Positions 38,526 through 45,632 of a DNA stretch of 64,000 nt are shown here, in pieces (position 1 is the first letter of the stretch; each line of letters opens with the position of its first letter). The translations under genes and the position numbers were made by a program. This DNA comes from Lactococcus termiticola (GTDB lineage: Bacteria; Bacillota; Bacilli; Lactobacillales; Streptococcaceae), in assembly GCF_003116835.1 (NCBI RefSeq), contig NZ_BFFO01000007.1:1-64000 (forward strand), given 5' to 3'. The notes beneath the pieces were generated by a model. That model was not told the DNA's origin. It made no database searches and saw only the letters and a list, made by a program, of their open reading frames with translations.

Positions 38526-38640
38526 AGGAATATCAGGCTTGCTGTGAGGCCGCAAGCAGACAGCTTGGCTGTCTCATTGCTAAATTAGGAGCCCTAGGGT
38601 CTCCCAATTTGCCTTATTTCACGGCAAGCCTGATATTCCT
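38526..38640 (+). repeat. Structured intergenic element, copy B
   Basis: A 115-bp element closed by a 22-bp stem with one wobble (38526-38547 with 38619-38640). On the plus strand: P1; GGC/GCC beyond a TTATT bulge; P2 (GCAA/TTGC and AGACAGC/GCTGTCT around GC/CA); TA; P3 (AATTAGGAG/CTCCCAATT, one mismatch) with loop CCCTAGGGT. Every unpaired feature matches copy A at 30015-30130, while the paired bases differ and compensate. It lies between the tpiA promoter and a short ORF, whose 3' end it covers. Confidence 0.85.
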
Positions 38641-38707
38641 TCCACTCCAGCTTGTCCATGAACTTGAGCAGAGCCCAGTCATTTTTTATGATGAATTTTT
38701 CTGACAT
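38594..38707 (-). CDS. Possible 37-residue ORF running into element B
   Basis: An ATG with AGGAG 7 nt upstream opens a frame MSEKFIIKNDWALLKF ... that enters element B after 25 codons and stops inside its P3 loop. A -10-like TGC-TGTAAT lies just upstream. I do not recognise it. It may be the stump of a longer gene cut by the element, a real micro-protein, or chance. Confidence 0.35.
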   Translation of the reverse strand: MSEKFIIKNDWALLKFMDKLEWKEYQACREIRQIGRP

Positions 38708-38739
38708 ATTTATTCTCCTGGCTATATTACAGCACTAAA

Positions 38740-38766
38740 AAAGCAGGAAGATTGTCCTGCTTCTGC
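38740..38766 (-). terminator. Terminator of the gene at 38781
   Basis: AGCAGGA and TCCTGCT pair around CAATCT, followed by six U on the minus strand. Confidence 0.8.
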
Positions 38767-38780
38767 TATTAGCTATTTCC

Positions 38781-39350
38781 TCATATACTTTCAACAAAAA
38801 TCCCGGTTAAAATGAACGATATTATAGTCCCCAAAACTAGGGGGACGACCGCAATTAGGAGTAGGGTACGATTGTGCTTTTTCAACCAGGCTAGGAGGAC
38901 AAAAACGAGCCCTATTAAAGCAAAAAATAGGCCCCCAAAGGGAAGAAAACTCAACAGCAGAGAGAGGCCTGAAAAGGTCACTGCCAAGATAGAAAGAACA
39001 ATCTTGTCAAGTTTAGCAGAAGCAATTGCAGGGTCAGAAAGCTCATCCTTAAAATTTCCTGCAAGAAAAGGGGATAAATCAAGCCAAGGTTTTTTCTCAA
39101 AACGGCTCAGTTCCTTTCCTCTCACTGTAAAGTGAACTTCAGAAGCCCAAGGCTCTGAATGAAATCGTCTCGCTAATTCTTGACCGGCAAATTTTTCAGC
39201 AGCTGCTAAATCAACTGCCTTGACACGAAAGCTTCCCTCATGTCGATGAAAAGAAGCTAGGGTCACAGCATCTGCCATCCCCTTTAGACTAAATTCTGTC
39301 AGCAGTGGTGCATTAGTGTACATGACCTGGTAGCTTTTCAGTGTCTCCAT
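38781..39350 (-). CDS. Unknown protein with C-terminal membrane segments
   Basis: A 189-residue protein I do not recognise. Residues 1-115 are soluble and contain Trp/Phe-rich strands (FHSEPWASEVHFTVRGKELSR). Three hydrophobic segments follow (about 117-135, 138-155 and 162-185). It starts 21 nt after ribF stops and could be the last gene of a truB-ribF unit. A ribosome site AAAGGATGG lies at a longer than usual distance. Confidence 0.55.
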   Translation of the reverse strand: METLKSYQVMYTNAPLLTEFSLKGMADAVTLASFHRHEGSFRVKAVDLAAAEKFAGQELARRFHSEPWASEVHFTVRGKELSRFEKKPWLDLSPFLAGNFKDELSDPAIASAKLDKIVLSILAVTFSGLSLLLSFLPFGGLFFALIGLVFVLLAWLKKHNRTLLLIAVVPLVLGTIISFILTGIFVESI

Positions 39351-39371
39351 TTAGCTTGCCATCCTTTCAGA

Positions 39372-40280
39372 TTATTCAGCAGCAAGATAATTTCTCGCCT
39401 TCTCCTCATCCCGCTTCATCTGAGCCACAAGACCATCAATCCCATCAAACTTCTGCATGTCTCGAATCTTGTCGAGCCAGCGAACGGTCAGGCTTTCACC
39501 GTAAATTTCCTCAGAAAAGTCGAAGATATGGACCTCGATGGTCTTTTCTTTACCCCCAAAGGTTTCATTATAGCCAATCGAGGCAAAGCCACGGCGCCAG
39601 GTCCCTTCTTCTTTGATATCAACGGTATAGACACCCGCTGCAGGCAGATGGATAAAGTCTTTGATGACCAAATTGGCCGTCGGATAGCCTAGCTCACGGC
39701 CCCGGGCAAAACCGTGGACGACGAGGCCGGTGATTTCGTACTTGTAGCCTAGGAGCTCATTGGCCAGGGCGACATTGCCGGCTTGAATGGCCTCACGGAT
39801 CCGGCTAGAGGAAATCTTGCCCTCCCTATCCTTGACCTCAGAGACATTAATGACCTTCAGGTCTTCCGTCGAATGAAGATTGACCATGTCAGAGCCGGTC
39901 GTATAATCAAAGCCAGTGACGATGACTTCAGGCTTAAACTTCGGCCGGATAGCAGACAAAAATTCGCTGGAATTTTGATGGGCAAACTTAGAGGTAAAGT
40001 CCTTGTAGACCAAATAATCCACGCCGTTTTCTTCAAACAAGCGCTCCCGCTGGACGTCGCTGGTCAGCTTGAGGAGCATCTCGGCCTCAAACTTCTGGAA
40101 GGTCAAGGTCGGCTTTTCTGGAAAGGTCAGGACAGCAATCTTCAGATTGAGGACAGTTGCGACCTTTCTTGCCTCCTCAAAAAGGGCCTGGTGGCCCCGG
40201 TGGAGGCCGTCAAAATAACCAAGGACGAGGACTGTCTTCTCAGGTAGGCTCGTGATATTGTCATAATTAAAAATTTGCAT
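39372..40280 (-). CDS. ribF: Bifunctional riboflavin kinase / FAD synthetase
   Basis: A 302-residue RibF making FMN then FAD. The N-terminal adenylyltransferase domain has VLGYFDGLHRGHQALF, and SSSRIREAIQAG follows. The C-terminal flavokinase domain has GRELGYPTANLV and GVYTVDI. It begins immediately after the truB stop codon (TAA then ATG), so the two are translationally coupled, a common pairing in Firmicutes. Confidence 0.95.
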   Translation of the reverse strand: MQIFNYDNITSLPEKTVLVLGYFDGLHRGHQALFEEARKVATVLNLKIAVLTFPEKPTLTFQKFEAEMLLKLTSDVQRERLFEENGVDYLVYKDFTSKFAHQNSSEFLSAIRPKFKPEVIVTGFDYTTGSDMVNLHSTEDLKVINVSEVKDREGKISSSRIREAIQAGNVALANELLGYKYEITGLVVHGFARGRELGYPTANLVIKDFIHLPAAGVYTVDIKEEGTWRRGFASIGYNETFGGKEKTIEVHIFDFSEEIYGESLTVRWLDKIRDMQKFDGIDGLVAQMKRDEEKARNYLAAE

Positions 40281-41186
40281 TTATTGGATTACCTTATGGG
40301 GTTTGATGGTGTCGGCCTGCTCTGGATGGTGCATGTAGACAGCGAGGAGCTTGCCTTCATAAAACATGGCCAGACGGTCTTGAAATTCAGGAAAGTCAGA
40401 GCTTGCAAACTTTTTGCCCTGCCTGATGGCGATGGCCTGCTCAGGAGCAACCTCAAAGCCTGGTAGGTCGCTTACGGCGACTTCAAGCGGCTGGAGGATT
40501 TGCTCAATCTGGCCTTCTGCCATGGCTTGGGCAATGTCATCCAGGCTCTTGGCTTCAGAGATGTCCAAGCCATTAGACGAGGTCCTGACCAGGCGGGACA
40601 TGTGGCCGGCATAGCCCAGCCTCTTGGCCAGGTCAACCGCCAGTGTCCTCACATAGGTGCCCTTACTGCAGGCAACTCGAAAGTCAAAGCTGAGCGTCTG
40701 CTTTTCTTCGTCAAAAACAGGATTCGAAGTCCGCTCAAAAGCTGAGATGCGGATGGTCCGGACCGGCCGTTCGACCGCCTCGCCAGCCCTGGCATACTCG
40801 TAAAGGCGTTTGCCCTTGACCTTGACGGCAGAGTACATGGGTGGGACCTGCTGGATTTCTCCGATAAAGGCCTGCATGGCCTGGTCGATGGCGTCGACAG
40901 GGATAGGAGCCTTGAGCGCCGTCTCCTCAACGACCGCCCCTTCAGCATCCTCAGTCTCAGTCGAAAAGCCCAGTGTTACCGTGCCTTCGTAGACCTTGCC
41001 GGCTGACTCCATATACTCGAGCAAGCGGGTTGCTGAGCCGACAGCGACAGGAAGGACCCCTGTCACTGCAGGGTCAAGCGTGCCCCCATGCCCTATTTTC
41101 TTTGTTTTCAAGATGCCCCGCAACTTTGCGACCACATCAAAAGAGGTCCAACCGGCCTCCTTGTAGACGTTTAGAATTCCATTCAT
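40281..41186 (-). CDS. truB: tRNA pseudouridine-55 synthase
   Basis: A 301-residue TruB that isomerises U55 in the T loop of tRNAs. The catalytic aspartate is D38 in GHGGTLDPAVTGVLPV. Further motifs are YEGTVTLGFSTET, QVPPMYSAVKVKGKRLYEYAR and CSKGTYVRTLAVDL. The ATG is 8 nt after an extended -10 and lacks a ribosome site, so its mRNA is probably leaderless. Confidence 0.95.
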   Translation of the reverse strand: MNGILNVYKEAGWTSFDVVAKLRGILKTKKIGHGGTLDPAVTGVLPVAVGSATRLLEYMESAGKVYEGTVTLGFSTETEDAEGAVVEETALKAPIPVDAIDQAMQAFIGEIQQVPPMYSAVKVKGKRLYEYARAGEAVERPVRTIRISAFERTSNPVFDEEKQTLSFDFRVACSKGTYVRTLAVDLAKRLGYAGHMSRLVRTSSNGLDISEAKSLDDIAQAMAEGQIEQILQPLEVAVSDLPGFEVAPEQAIAIRQGKKFASSDFPEFQDRLAMFYEGKLLAVYMHHPEQADTIKPHKVIQ

Positions 41187-41194
41187 TTGTGTTA

Positions 41195-41203
41195 ATTATA
41201 ACA
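41195..41203 (-). promoter_or_regulatory. Extended -10 promoter of truB-ribF, apparently leaderless
   Basis: TGT-TATAAT on the minus strand ends 8 nt before the truB ATG. The intervening TAACACAA has no Shine-Dalgarno character. Confidence 0.65.
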
Positions 41204-41239
41204 TTTTTAAGGAAAATTTGGATGGCTTAGCTTCCCTCG

Positions 41240-41926
41240 CTAAATCAACTCAAAAACATCCTTTGCATCCCCAAGATAGGTCCCCTCCAGATTTCCCAAG
41301 GCAATCGACTCCCGATTAATCGCATAAATTTTAGCTTCAGGAGGGGCGACATCAATCAAGCTGGCAAAGGGATAGACCTTGAAGGTCGTCCCGACAATAA
41401 AGATGCTATCGGCTGTCTCAAACAGTTCCACAGCCTTCTCGATAGTCTCCGCCTTGATGGCCTCATCATAAAAGACAACATCCGGCCGGACGAGACCACC
41501 ACAGGCCTTGTGCCGATAGTCATCGAGAAAGTCCTCCGTCTTCACATCCTGTCCACATTGCTCACAATAGTGCTGGCGGATAGAGCCGTGAAATTCAACC
41601 AGCTCCTGACTTCCTGCCTGAGCATGAAGACCATCAATATTCTGCGTGATGACGGGAGCTCCGAGACGGGCAATCGCCTCGTGGATAAGGTTTGGCTTGG
41701 CCTCAGGATGGTAGAGCTGTTTGACAAAGCTATACCAGTCTTTGCTGTCCTGGATCATGGCCCGGCGACTGAGCAAGTACTCTGGATTTTTGAGGCCAGT
41801 CGTCGTATAGATGCCTGTCATCGAGCGATAGTCGGGGATTCCTGATAGGGTCGATACACCCGCACCAGTCATAAAGACAGGACGCTGACTCGCCTGGATG
41901 GCTTCAGCCATAGCTTTTGCTTGCAT
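41240..41926 (-). CDS. Sirtuin (SIR2 family NAD-dependent deacylase)
   Basis: A 228-residue SIR2 protein. The NAD site has MTGAGVSTLSGIPDYRS, then TQNIDGLHAQAG and the catalytic histidine in EFHGS. The zinc module has YCEQCGQD, but the second pair reads HKACGG, so one usual cysteine is a histidine or is missing. It should remove acyl groups from lysines using NAD. It forms an operon with the 88-residue membrane protein, 2 nt apart. Confidence 0.88.
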   Translation of the reverse strand: MQAKAMAEAIQASQRPVFMTGAGVSTLSGIPDYRSMTGIYTTTGLKNPEYLLSRRAMIQDSKDWYSFVKQLYHPEAKPNLIHEAIARLGAPVITQNIDGLHAQAGSQELVEFHGSIRQHYCEQCGQDVKTEDFLDDYRHKACGGLVRPDVVFYDEAIKAETIEKAVELFETADSIFIVGTTFKVYPFASLIDVAPPEAKIYAINRESIALGNLEGTYLGDAKDVFELI

Positions 41927-41928
41927 TG

Positions 41929-42195
41929 CTATTCTCCTTCTCTCGTGAGCATGTTCAGATATTTGACCACAAAGACAATAAGGCCAATCAGGCCCAATGC
42001 CATCCAGATGAAGGGCAGGACGAGAAAGGAGGGAATATAGTCATAGTGGAGCTGACCGTGGAGGCCAGCGACGATCAGGGCGGGGCCCACAAATATCACA
42101 ATCCAGGCCAGGACAAAGAGCCAGCCTGATAGTGTCACAGGAGTCAGCCCCCAGCCAATGACTTTCCGCTTGAACATGTGTTTTTTCTCATTCAT
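41929..42195 (-). CDS. Small two-helix membrane protein
   Basis: An 88-residue protein with hydrophobic segments at about 20-44 and 55-77 and a basic N-terminus (EKKHMFKRK). The family is not recognised. It lies between the nitroreductase and sirtuin genes with 18 and 2 nt spacing, so it is part of the same unit. Confidence 0.65.
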   Translation of the reverse strand: MNEKKHMFKRKVIGWGLTPVTLSGWLFVLAWIVIFVGPALIVAGLHGQLHYDYIPSFLVLPFIWMALGLIGLIVFVVKYLNMLTREGE

Positions 42196-42213
42196 CCTTT
42201 GCTTCAGTCCTTT

Positions 42214-42951
42214 TTATGCCAACTTAAAGCCTTGTGCCTTGAGGAAATCCGTGAAATCAGGCCGGAGCTCATGGTCCATGTAGTCGGCCATCTGCTGGGA
42301 CCAGTCGCTGGCCTTTTGATTGCTGCCACGGCTGGCGTAGTAGGCCCTCATCTCTTCGTCAAAGCCTGTCACATTTGTCAAGATTGCCTGATCATAGCTG
42401 TTTTCTGAGACCTGATTAGTCAAAGGAAGGCGAGGTTTCTTGCCATTGCGACTGGCTGGGATGCCGATGCAGAGACCAAAAAGGGGCACTGTGTACTTAG
42501 GTAGTTTCAGTAGTTCTGCAGACTTGGCAATGTCATTTCTGATACCTCCGATATAGCAGATGCCAAGGTCCATCGACTCTGAAGCCAGCGCCATATTTTG
42601 AGCCGCTATCGCTGTATCGACCATGGCGACGGTCAGGGCTTCATTATTGGCCAGACCGCTGTCGTCCTTGCCCTTGGCCTTAAGGACCGTCGACATCCGG
42701 TAGAGGTCAGCGACAAAGACGTAAAACTTGGCCGCCCCTTCGACATAGGGCCCACAGTGAGAAATCTCGCCAAAGGCCTGTCTGAGCTCAGGGTCTGTCA
42801 CGTCAATAATGGAAAAGGCCTGGACATGGTGGGATGTCGAGCCGGATTGACTGGCAAGGAGGAGGCTTTCGACCTGTTCTTCGCTCAGCTTTTCATCTGA
42901 AAAATCACGGACACTGGCGTGGGCCAGCATTTTTTGGATACTATCGTTCAT
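42214..42951 (-). CDS. NfrA-type NADPH-dependent oxidoreductase (nitroreductase family)
   Basis: A 245-residue FMN flavoprotein. The N-terminal SVRDFSDEKLSEEQVESLL and SSTHHVQAFSIIDV-type region bind FMN, and the centre has GICYIGGIRND, then PLFGLCIGIP. Such enzymes reduce FMN, nitro compounds or quinones with NADPH. The C-terminal 45 residues (YASRGSNQKASDWSQQM) are typical of NfrA. An AAAAAGGAG site precedes the start. Confidence 0.88.
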   Translation of the reverse strand: MNDSIQKMLAHASVRDFSDEKLSEEQVESLLLASQSGSTSHHVQAFSIIDVTDPELRQAFGEISHCGPYVEGAAKFYVFVADLYRMSTVLKAKGKDDSGLANNEALTVAMVDTAIAAQNMALASESMDLGICYIGGIRNDIAKSAELLKLPKYTVPLFGLCIGIPASRNGKKPRLPLTNQVSENSYDQAILTNVTGFDEEMRAYYASRGSNQKASDWSQQMADYMDHELRPDFTDFLKAQGFKLA

Positions 42952-42977
42952 ATTTTATCTCCTTTTTTTGCAAGTAA

Positions 42978-43024
42978 AAAGGCTTGCCTTGTACCTGTTG
43001 TAGCACTTTGGCTAGCCTTTTTCA
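42978..43024. terminator. Terminator between the repeat protein and the oxidoreductase genes
   Basis: AAAAAGGCT and AGCCTTTTT pair with an inner GCC/GGC. It follows the stop codon of the 640-residue protein gene by 27 nt, and the symmetric ends allow either direction. Confidence 0.65.
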
Positions 43025-43050
43025 AGCATATTTTTATTTTAGGATGCGAT

Positions 43051-44973
43051 TTATTTCACGCCATACCAGGCAATGCCTTCAAACTTCCAACCTGCCTTGA
43101 CCAGTTGAGTTTTTTCGTAGCTACTTGAAGTATTGAAGTGGGCTCCGATGCCGGCTGCTGGATTGTAGAGGCGGTAGACAGGGCTTCCTGTCTTATCGGC
43201 CGTATGGAAGGCCACGCCTTCTGACTTCCAGCCTGCTTGGCTGGTCAGGACCTTGACTTCATAGCTTGAGGTCGTGTAGAGGTGTTCACCAGATTTTGGA
43301 TTGTAGACCCGGTAGACACTAGCTCCGCTGCTTGGAGCCTTAAAGCCGATGCCCTCTTGCTTCCAGTTCTTATCTTGCTTGATGAGCTGGTTGTATTCAT
43401 AGCTTGATGAGGTGTAGAGATGCTCGCCACTGACCTTATTGTAGAGGCGGTATACGGCCTGACTCTTGACCGTTGTAGACGGTTTTTCAGCAGGTTTGCT
43501 TGCTGTTTTATTCAAAGTCACTTTCACTGTCTTTGTAGCAATAACTTTGCTCGTGTCTGCCGCAGTTCCTGCTGTATTGCTCGCATAGATTTTCACGGTC
43601 GCAGTGTAGGTCTTAGTGCCGTTGGCCCGCAGTGTGTCCAAAAGCTTCTGGCCGGTTGCTCCGTTGGTCCCTGCCAGGTCAACTTCATAGAAGTAATTGC
43701 CTTTTGCGAGACCATCCACTGGAAGGAGGGCAGGATTTTTAGCTGTACCATTGTCTGACCAAGCTGCTTGTGAGGCTGAGTTCAAGAGCAGGCGAGTCAG
43801 CATACCATCACCACCAAAGGCTTCAAATGGAATCGTCTGGTTCACGCCCGCAGTGAAAGGTCCAGGGGCTTTCGCCTTGTCAAGCTTGTCTGCAGAGACG
43901 TTGGTTGTGGCATTGATGTTATCCGTAAGACCTGCGACATTGACTTGGATTGTCTTAGTAGCGATGACCTTATGGGTATCTGCTGTGCCGTCAGTGCCTG
44001 CATTGTAGACTTTTACAGTAGCCATATAGCTCTTCTTGCCGTTGGCACGAAGTGTATCAAGGAGTTGCTGGCCGGTCGCTCCGTTAGTGCCTGCAAGGTC
44101 GACTTCATAGAAGTATTTTCCTGAGCTCAGGCCATCAACTGGTAAAAGGCCAGGGTTCTTAGCTGAGCCATTATCAGACCAAGGCGCTTTTGAGGCTGAG
44201 TTCAAGAGCAGGCGGGTCAACATACCGTCGCCACCAAAGGCTTCATAAGGGATGACCTGATTGACACCGGCAGTGAATGGGCCAGGTGCCTTTGCATTGG
44301 CGAGCTGGCCTGCAGTGACGTTTGTTGTGCTATTGATGTTATCTGTCAGGCCCTGGATGTTAATATTGATGCTCTTGCTTGTGATGATTTTTGAAGTGTC
44401 CGCTGTCCCAGTCGATGCATCAGCCGCGTAGACTTTTACAGTGGCTGTATAGGCCTTTGTGCCGTTTTCACGAAGTGTGTCGAGGAGGGCTTGACCTGTC
44501 GCTCCGTCTGTACCGTCAATATCGACTTCATAGAAGTATTTTCCAGAAGCAAGGCCATCAACTGGCAAGATAGCGCTGTTTTTGTCTGTGCCGTTATCTG
44601 ACCAGGCTGATGTCGCTCCCTTGGCAAGCAAGAGACGAGTCAGCATGCCGTCACCGCCAAAGGCCTCCAGAGGGATAACAGAGTTGACGCCGGCAGTAAA
44701 TGGACCAGGTGCTGAAGCATTTGCCAGCTTTTTAGCATCGACCGTTGTTGTCGCATTGACGTTGGATGCGATACCAGACGCAACGGCCTGGTCTTCAGTA
44801 GACAGGGCCTGAGGCTGGACTTGTGTGCTTTGATTTGTTGTTTCAGCGAGGGCTGTGACGGTACTGCCAACGACTCCTCCAGCTGTCATAAGCAGTGAGA
44901 GGACTGAGGCTGAGTAGAGCCAGGTCTTGCCTGATTTCCATGAGCGGAAGTTTGTTTTGTTTTCATTTTTCAT
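43051..44973 (-). CDS. Secreted protein with three tandem repeats and DUF5648 C-terminus
   Basis: A 640-residue exported protein. The N-terminus is a KxYKxGKxW-type signal (FRSWKSGKTWLYSASVLSLL, cleavage near 43). Three repeats of about 138 residues follow (roughly 72-210, 211-348 and 349-490). Each has KAPGPFTAGVN, PxEAFGGDGMLTRLLL, WSDNGTxKNxxxLPVDGL and KYFYEVDxxGTxGATGQ. Residues 505-640 are DUF5648 repeats (YRLYN, GEHLYT, GVAFHTADK). There is no LPXTG or GW anchor. A surface binding role is likely, but the ligand is unknown. Confidence 0.82.
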   Translation of the reverse strand: MKNENKTNFRSWKSGKTWLYSASVLSLLMTAGGVVGSTVTALAETTNQSTQVQPQALSTEDQAVASGIASNVNATTTVDAKKLANASAPGPFTAGVNSVIPLEAFGGDGMLTRLLLAKGATSAWSDNGTDKNSAILPVDGLASGKYFYEVDIDGTDGATGQALLDTLRENGTKAYTATVKVYAADASTGTADTSKIITSKSININIQGLTDNINSTTNVTAGQLANAKAPGPFTAGVNQVIPYEAFGGDGMLTRLLLNSASKAPWSDNGSAKNPGLLPVDGLSSGKYFYEVDLAGTNGATGQQLLDTLRANGKKSYMATVKVYNAGTDGTADTHKVIATKTIQVNVAGLTDNINATTNVSADKLDKAKAPGPFTAGVNQTIPFEAFGGDGMLTRLLLNSASQAAWSDNGTAKNPALLPVDGLAKGNYFYEVDLAGTNGATGQKLLDTLRANGTKTYTATVKIYASNTAGTAADTSKVIATKTVKVTLNKTASKPAEKPSTTVKSQAVYRLYNKVSGEHLYTSSSYEYNQLIKQDKNWKQEGIGFKAPSSGASVYRVYNPKSGEHLYTTSSYEVKVLTSQAGWKSEGVAFHTADKTGSPVYRLYNPAAGIGAHFNTSSSYEKTQLVKAGWKFEGIAWYGVK

Positions 44974-45103
44974 TTTTAGGTTCTCCTTTTTCTTTGAGAA
45001 GGTTAAATATCATTTACAAATTAAGTATAAGAAAAAAGCCAGTTTTGAACTACTGACATTTTCTGTATTTTTTATGTGAAATTCACAGAAAGTTTAAGAA
45101 GGC

Positions 45104-45562
45104 TTATCTTCCTTCTTCTTCCTTGCCTGTCTTCTCCTCCAAAAGTTTAATTCGACTCATCAGCTGATGCTCGCCCAAAAGAATCACAAGGAGCAAAATC
45201 CCCCAACCGGCCATAAATCCAGCAGTTGATAAGAGGCCGTCCGCTGTCCGGCTCAAAAAGACCCGCTCAGGATACTTGTTGGCCACATAGACGGTCAGCT
45301 TCTCTCCCTCTTGTCCCAGGCTCCTAAAATAGGCATCCAGTGGCCGACGTTCGTAGTTTTTTCCTTCAAAGCTGTATCTGACCTCGTGGACAGAGCGGAT
45401 ATCATCGCCTCTGACAATCAGGCCCTGGGTCGGACTCTTTTCAAGATTTTTATTGGCAATGTGCACGCCGGTCAAAAAAATCGAGCTGGCCAAGAGACCA
45501 ATGCCTACGATAAGCATGACCAGGCGGATGATGACCTGGATGATTTTCACTGTTTTCTTCAT
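45104..45562 (-). CDS. DUF3592-like membrane protein
   Basis: A 152-residue protein with a hydrophobic segment at about 10-33, an extracellular-type beta stretch (VRYSFEGKNYERRPLDAYF ... EKLTVYVANKYPERVFL) and a second segment at about 107-130, ending in a charged tail. This two-helix plan resembles DUF3592 proteins. The function is unknown. TACAAT ends 6 nt before the ATG with no ribosome site, so it may be leaderless. Confidence 0.65.
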   Translation of the reverse strand: MKKTVKIIQVIIRLVMLIVGIGLLASSIFLTGVHIANKNLEKSPTQGLIVRGDDIRSVHEVRYSFEGKNYERRPLDAYFRSLGQEGEKLTVYVANKYPERVFLSRTADGLLSTAGFMAGWGILLLVILLGEHQLMSRIKLLEEKTGKEEEGR

Positions 45563-45568
45563 AAAACT

Positions 45569-45577
45569 ATTGTACCA
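45569..45577 (-). promoter_or_regulatory. Extended -10 promoter of the DUF3592-like gene, apparently leaderless
   Basis: TGG-TACAAT on the minus strand ends 6 nt before the ATG at 45560-45562. Confidence 0.6.
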
Positions 45578-45632
45578 TTTTTAAGGCTAAAATTATGTTA
45601 AAATTAAAGTAATTAGAATTAGAAACAGGTAA

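Noticed and set aside
39783-40247. 154-codon plus-strand ORF inside ribF
   Set aside because: It is antisense to the conserved adenylyltransferase domain of RibF, with no ribosome site.
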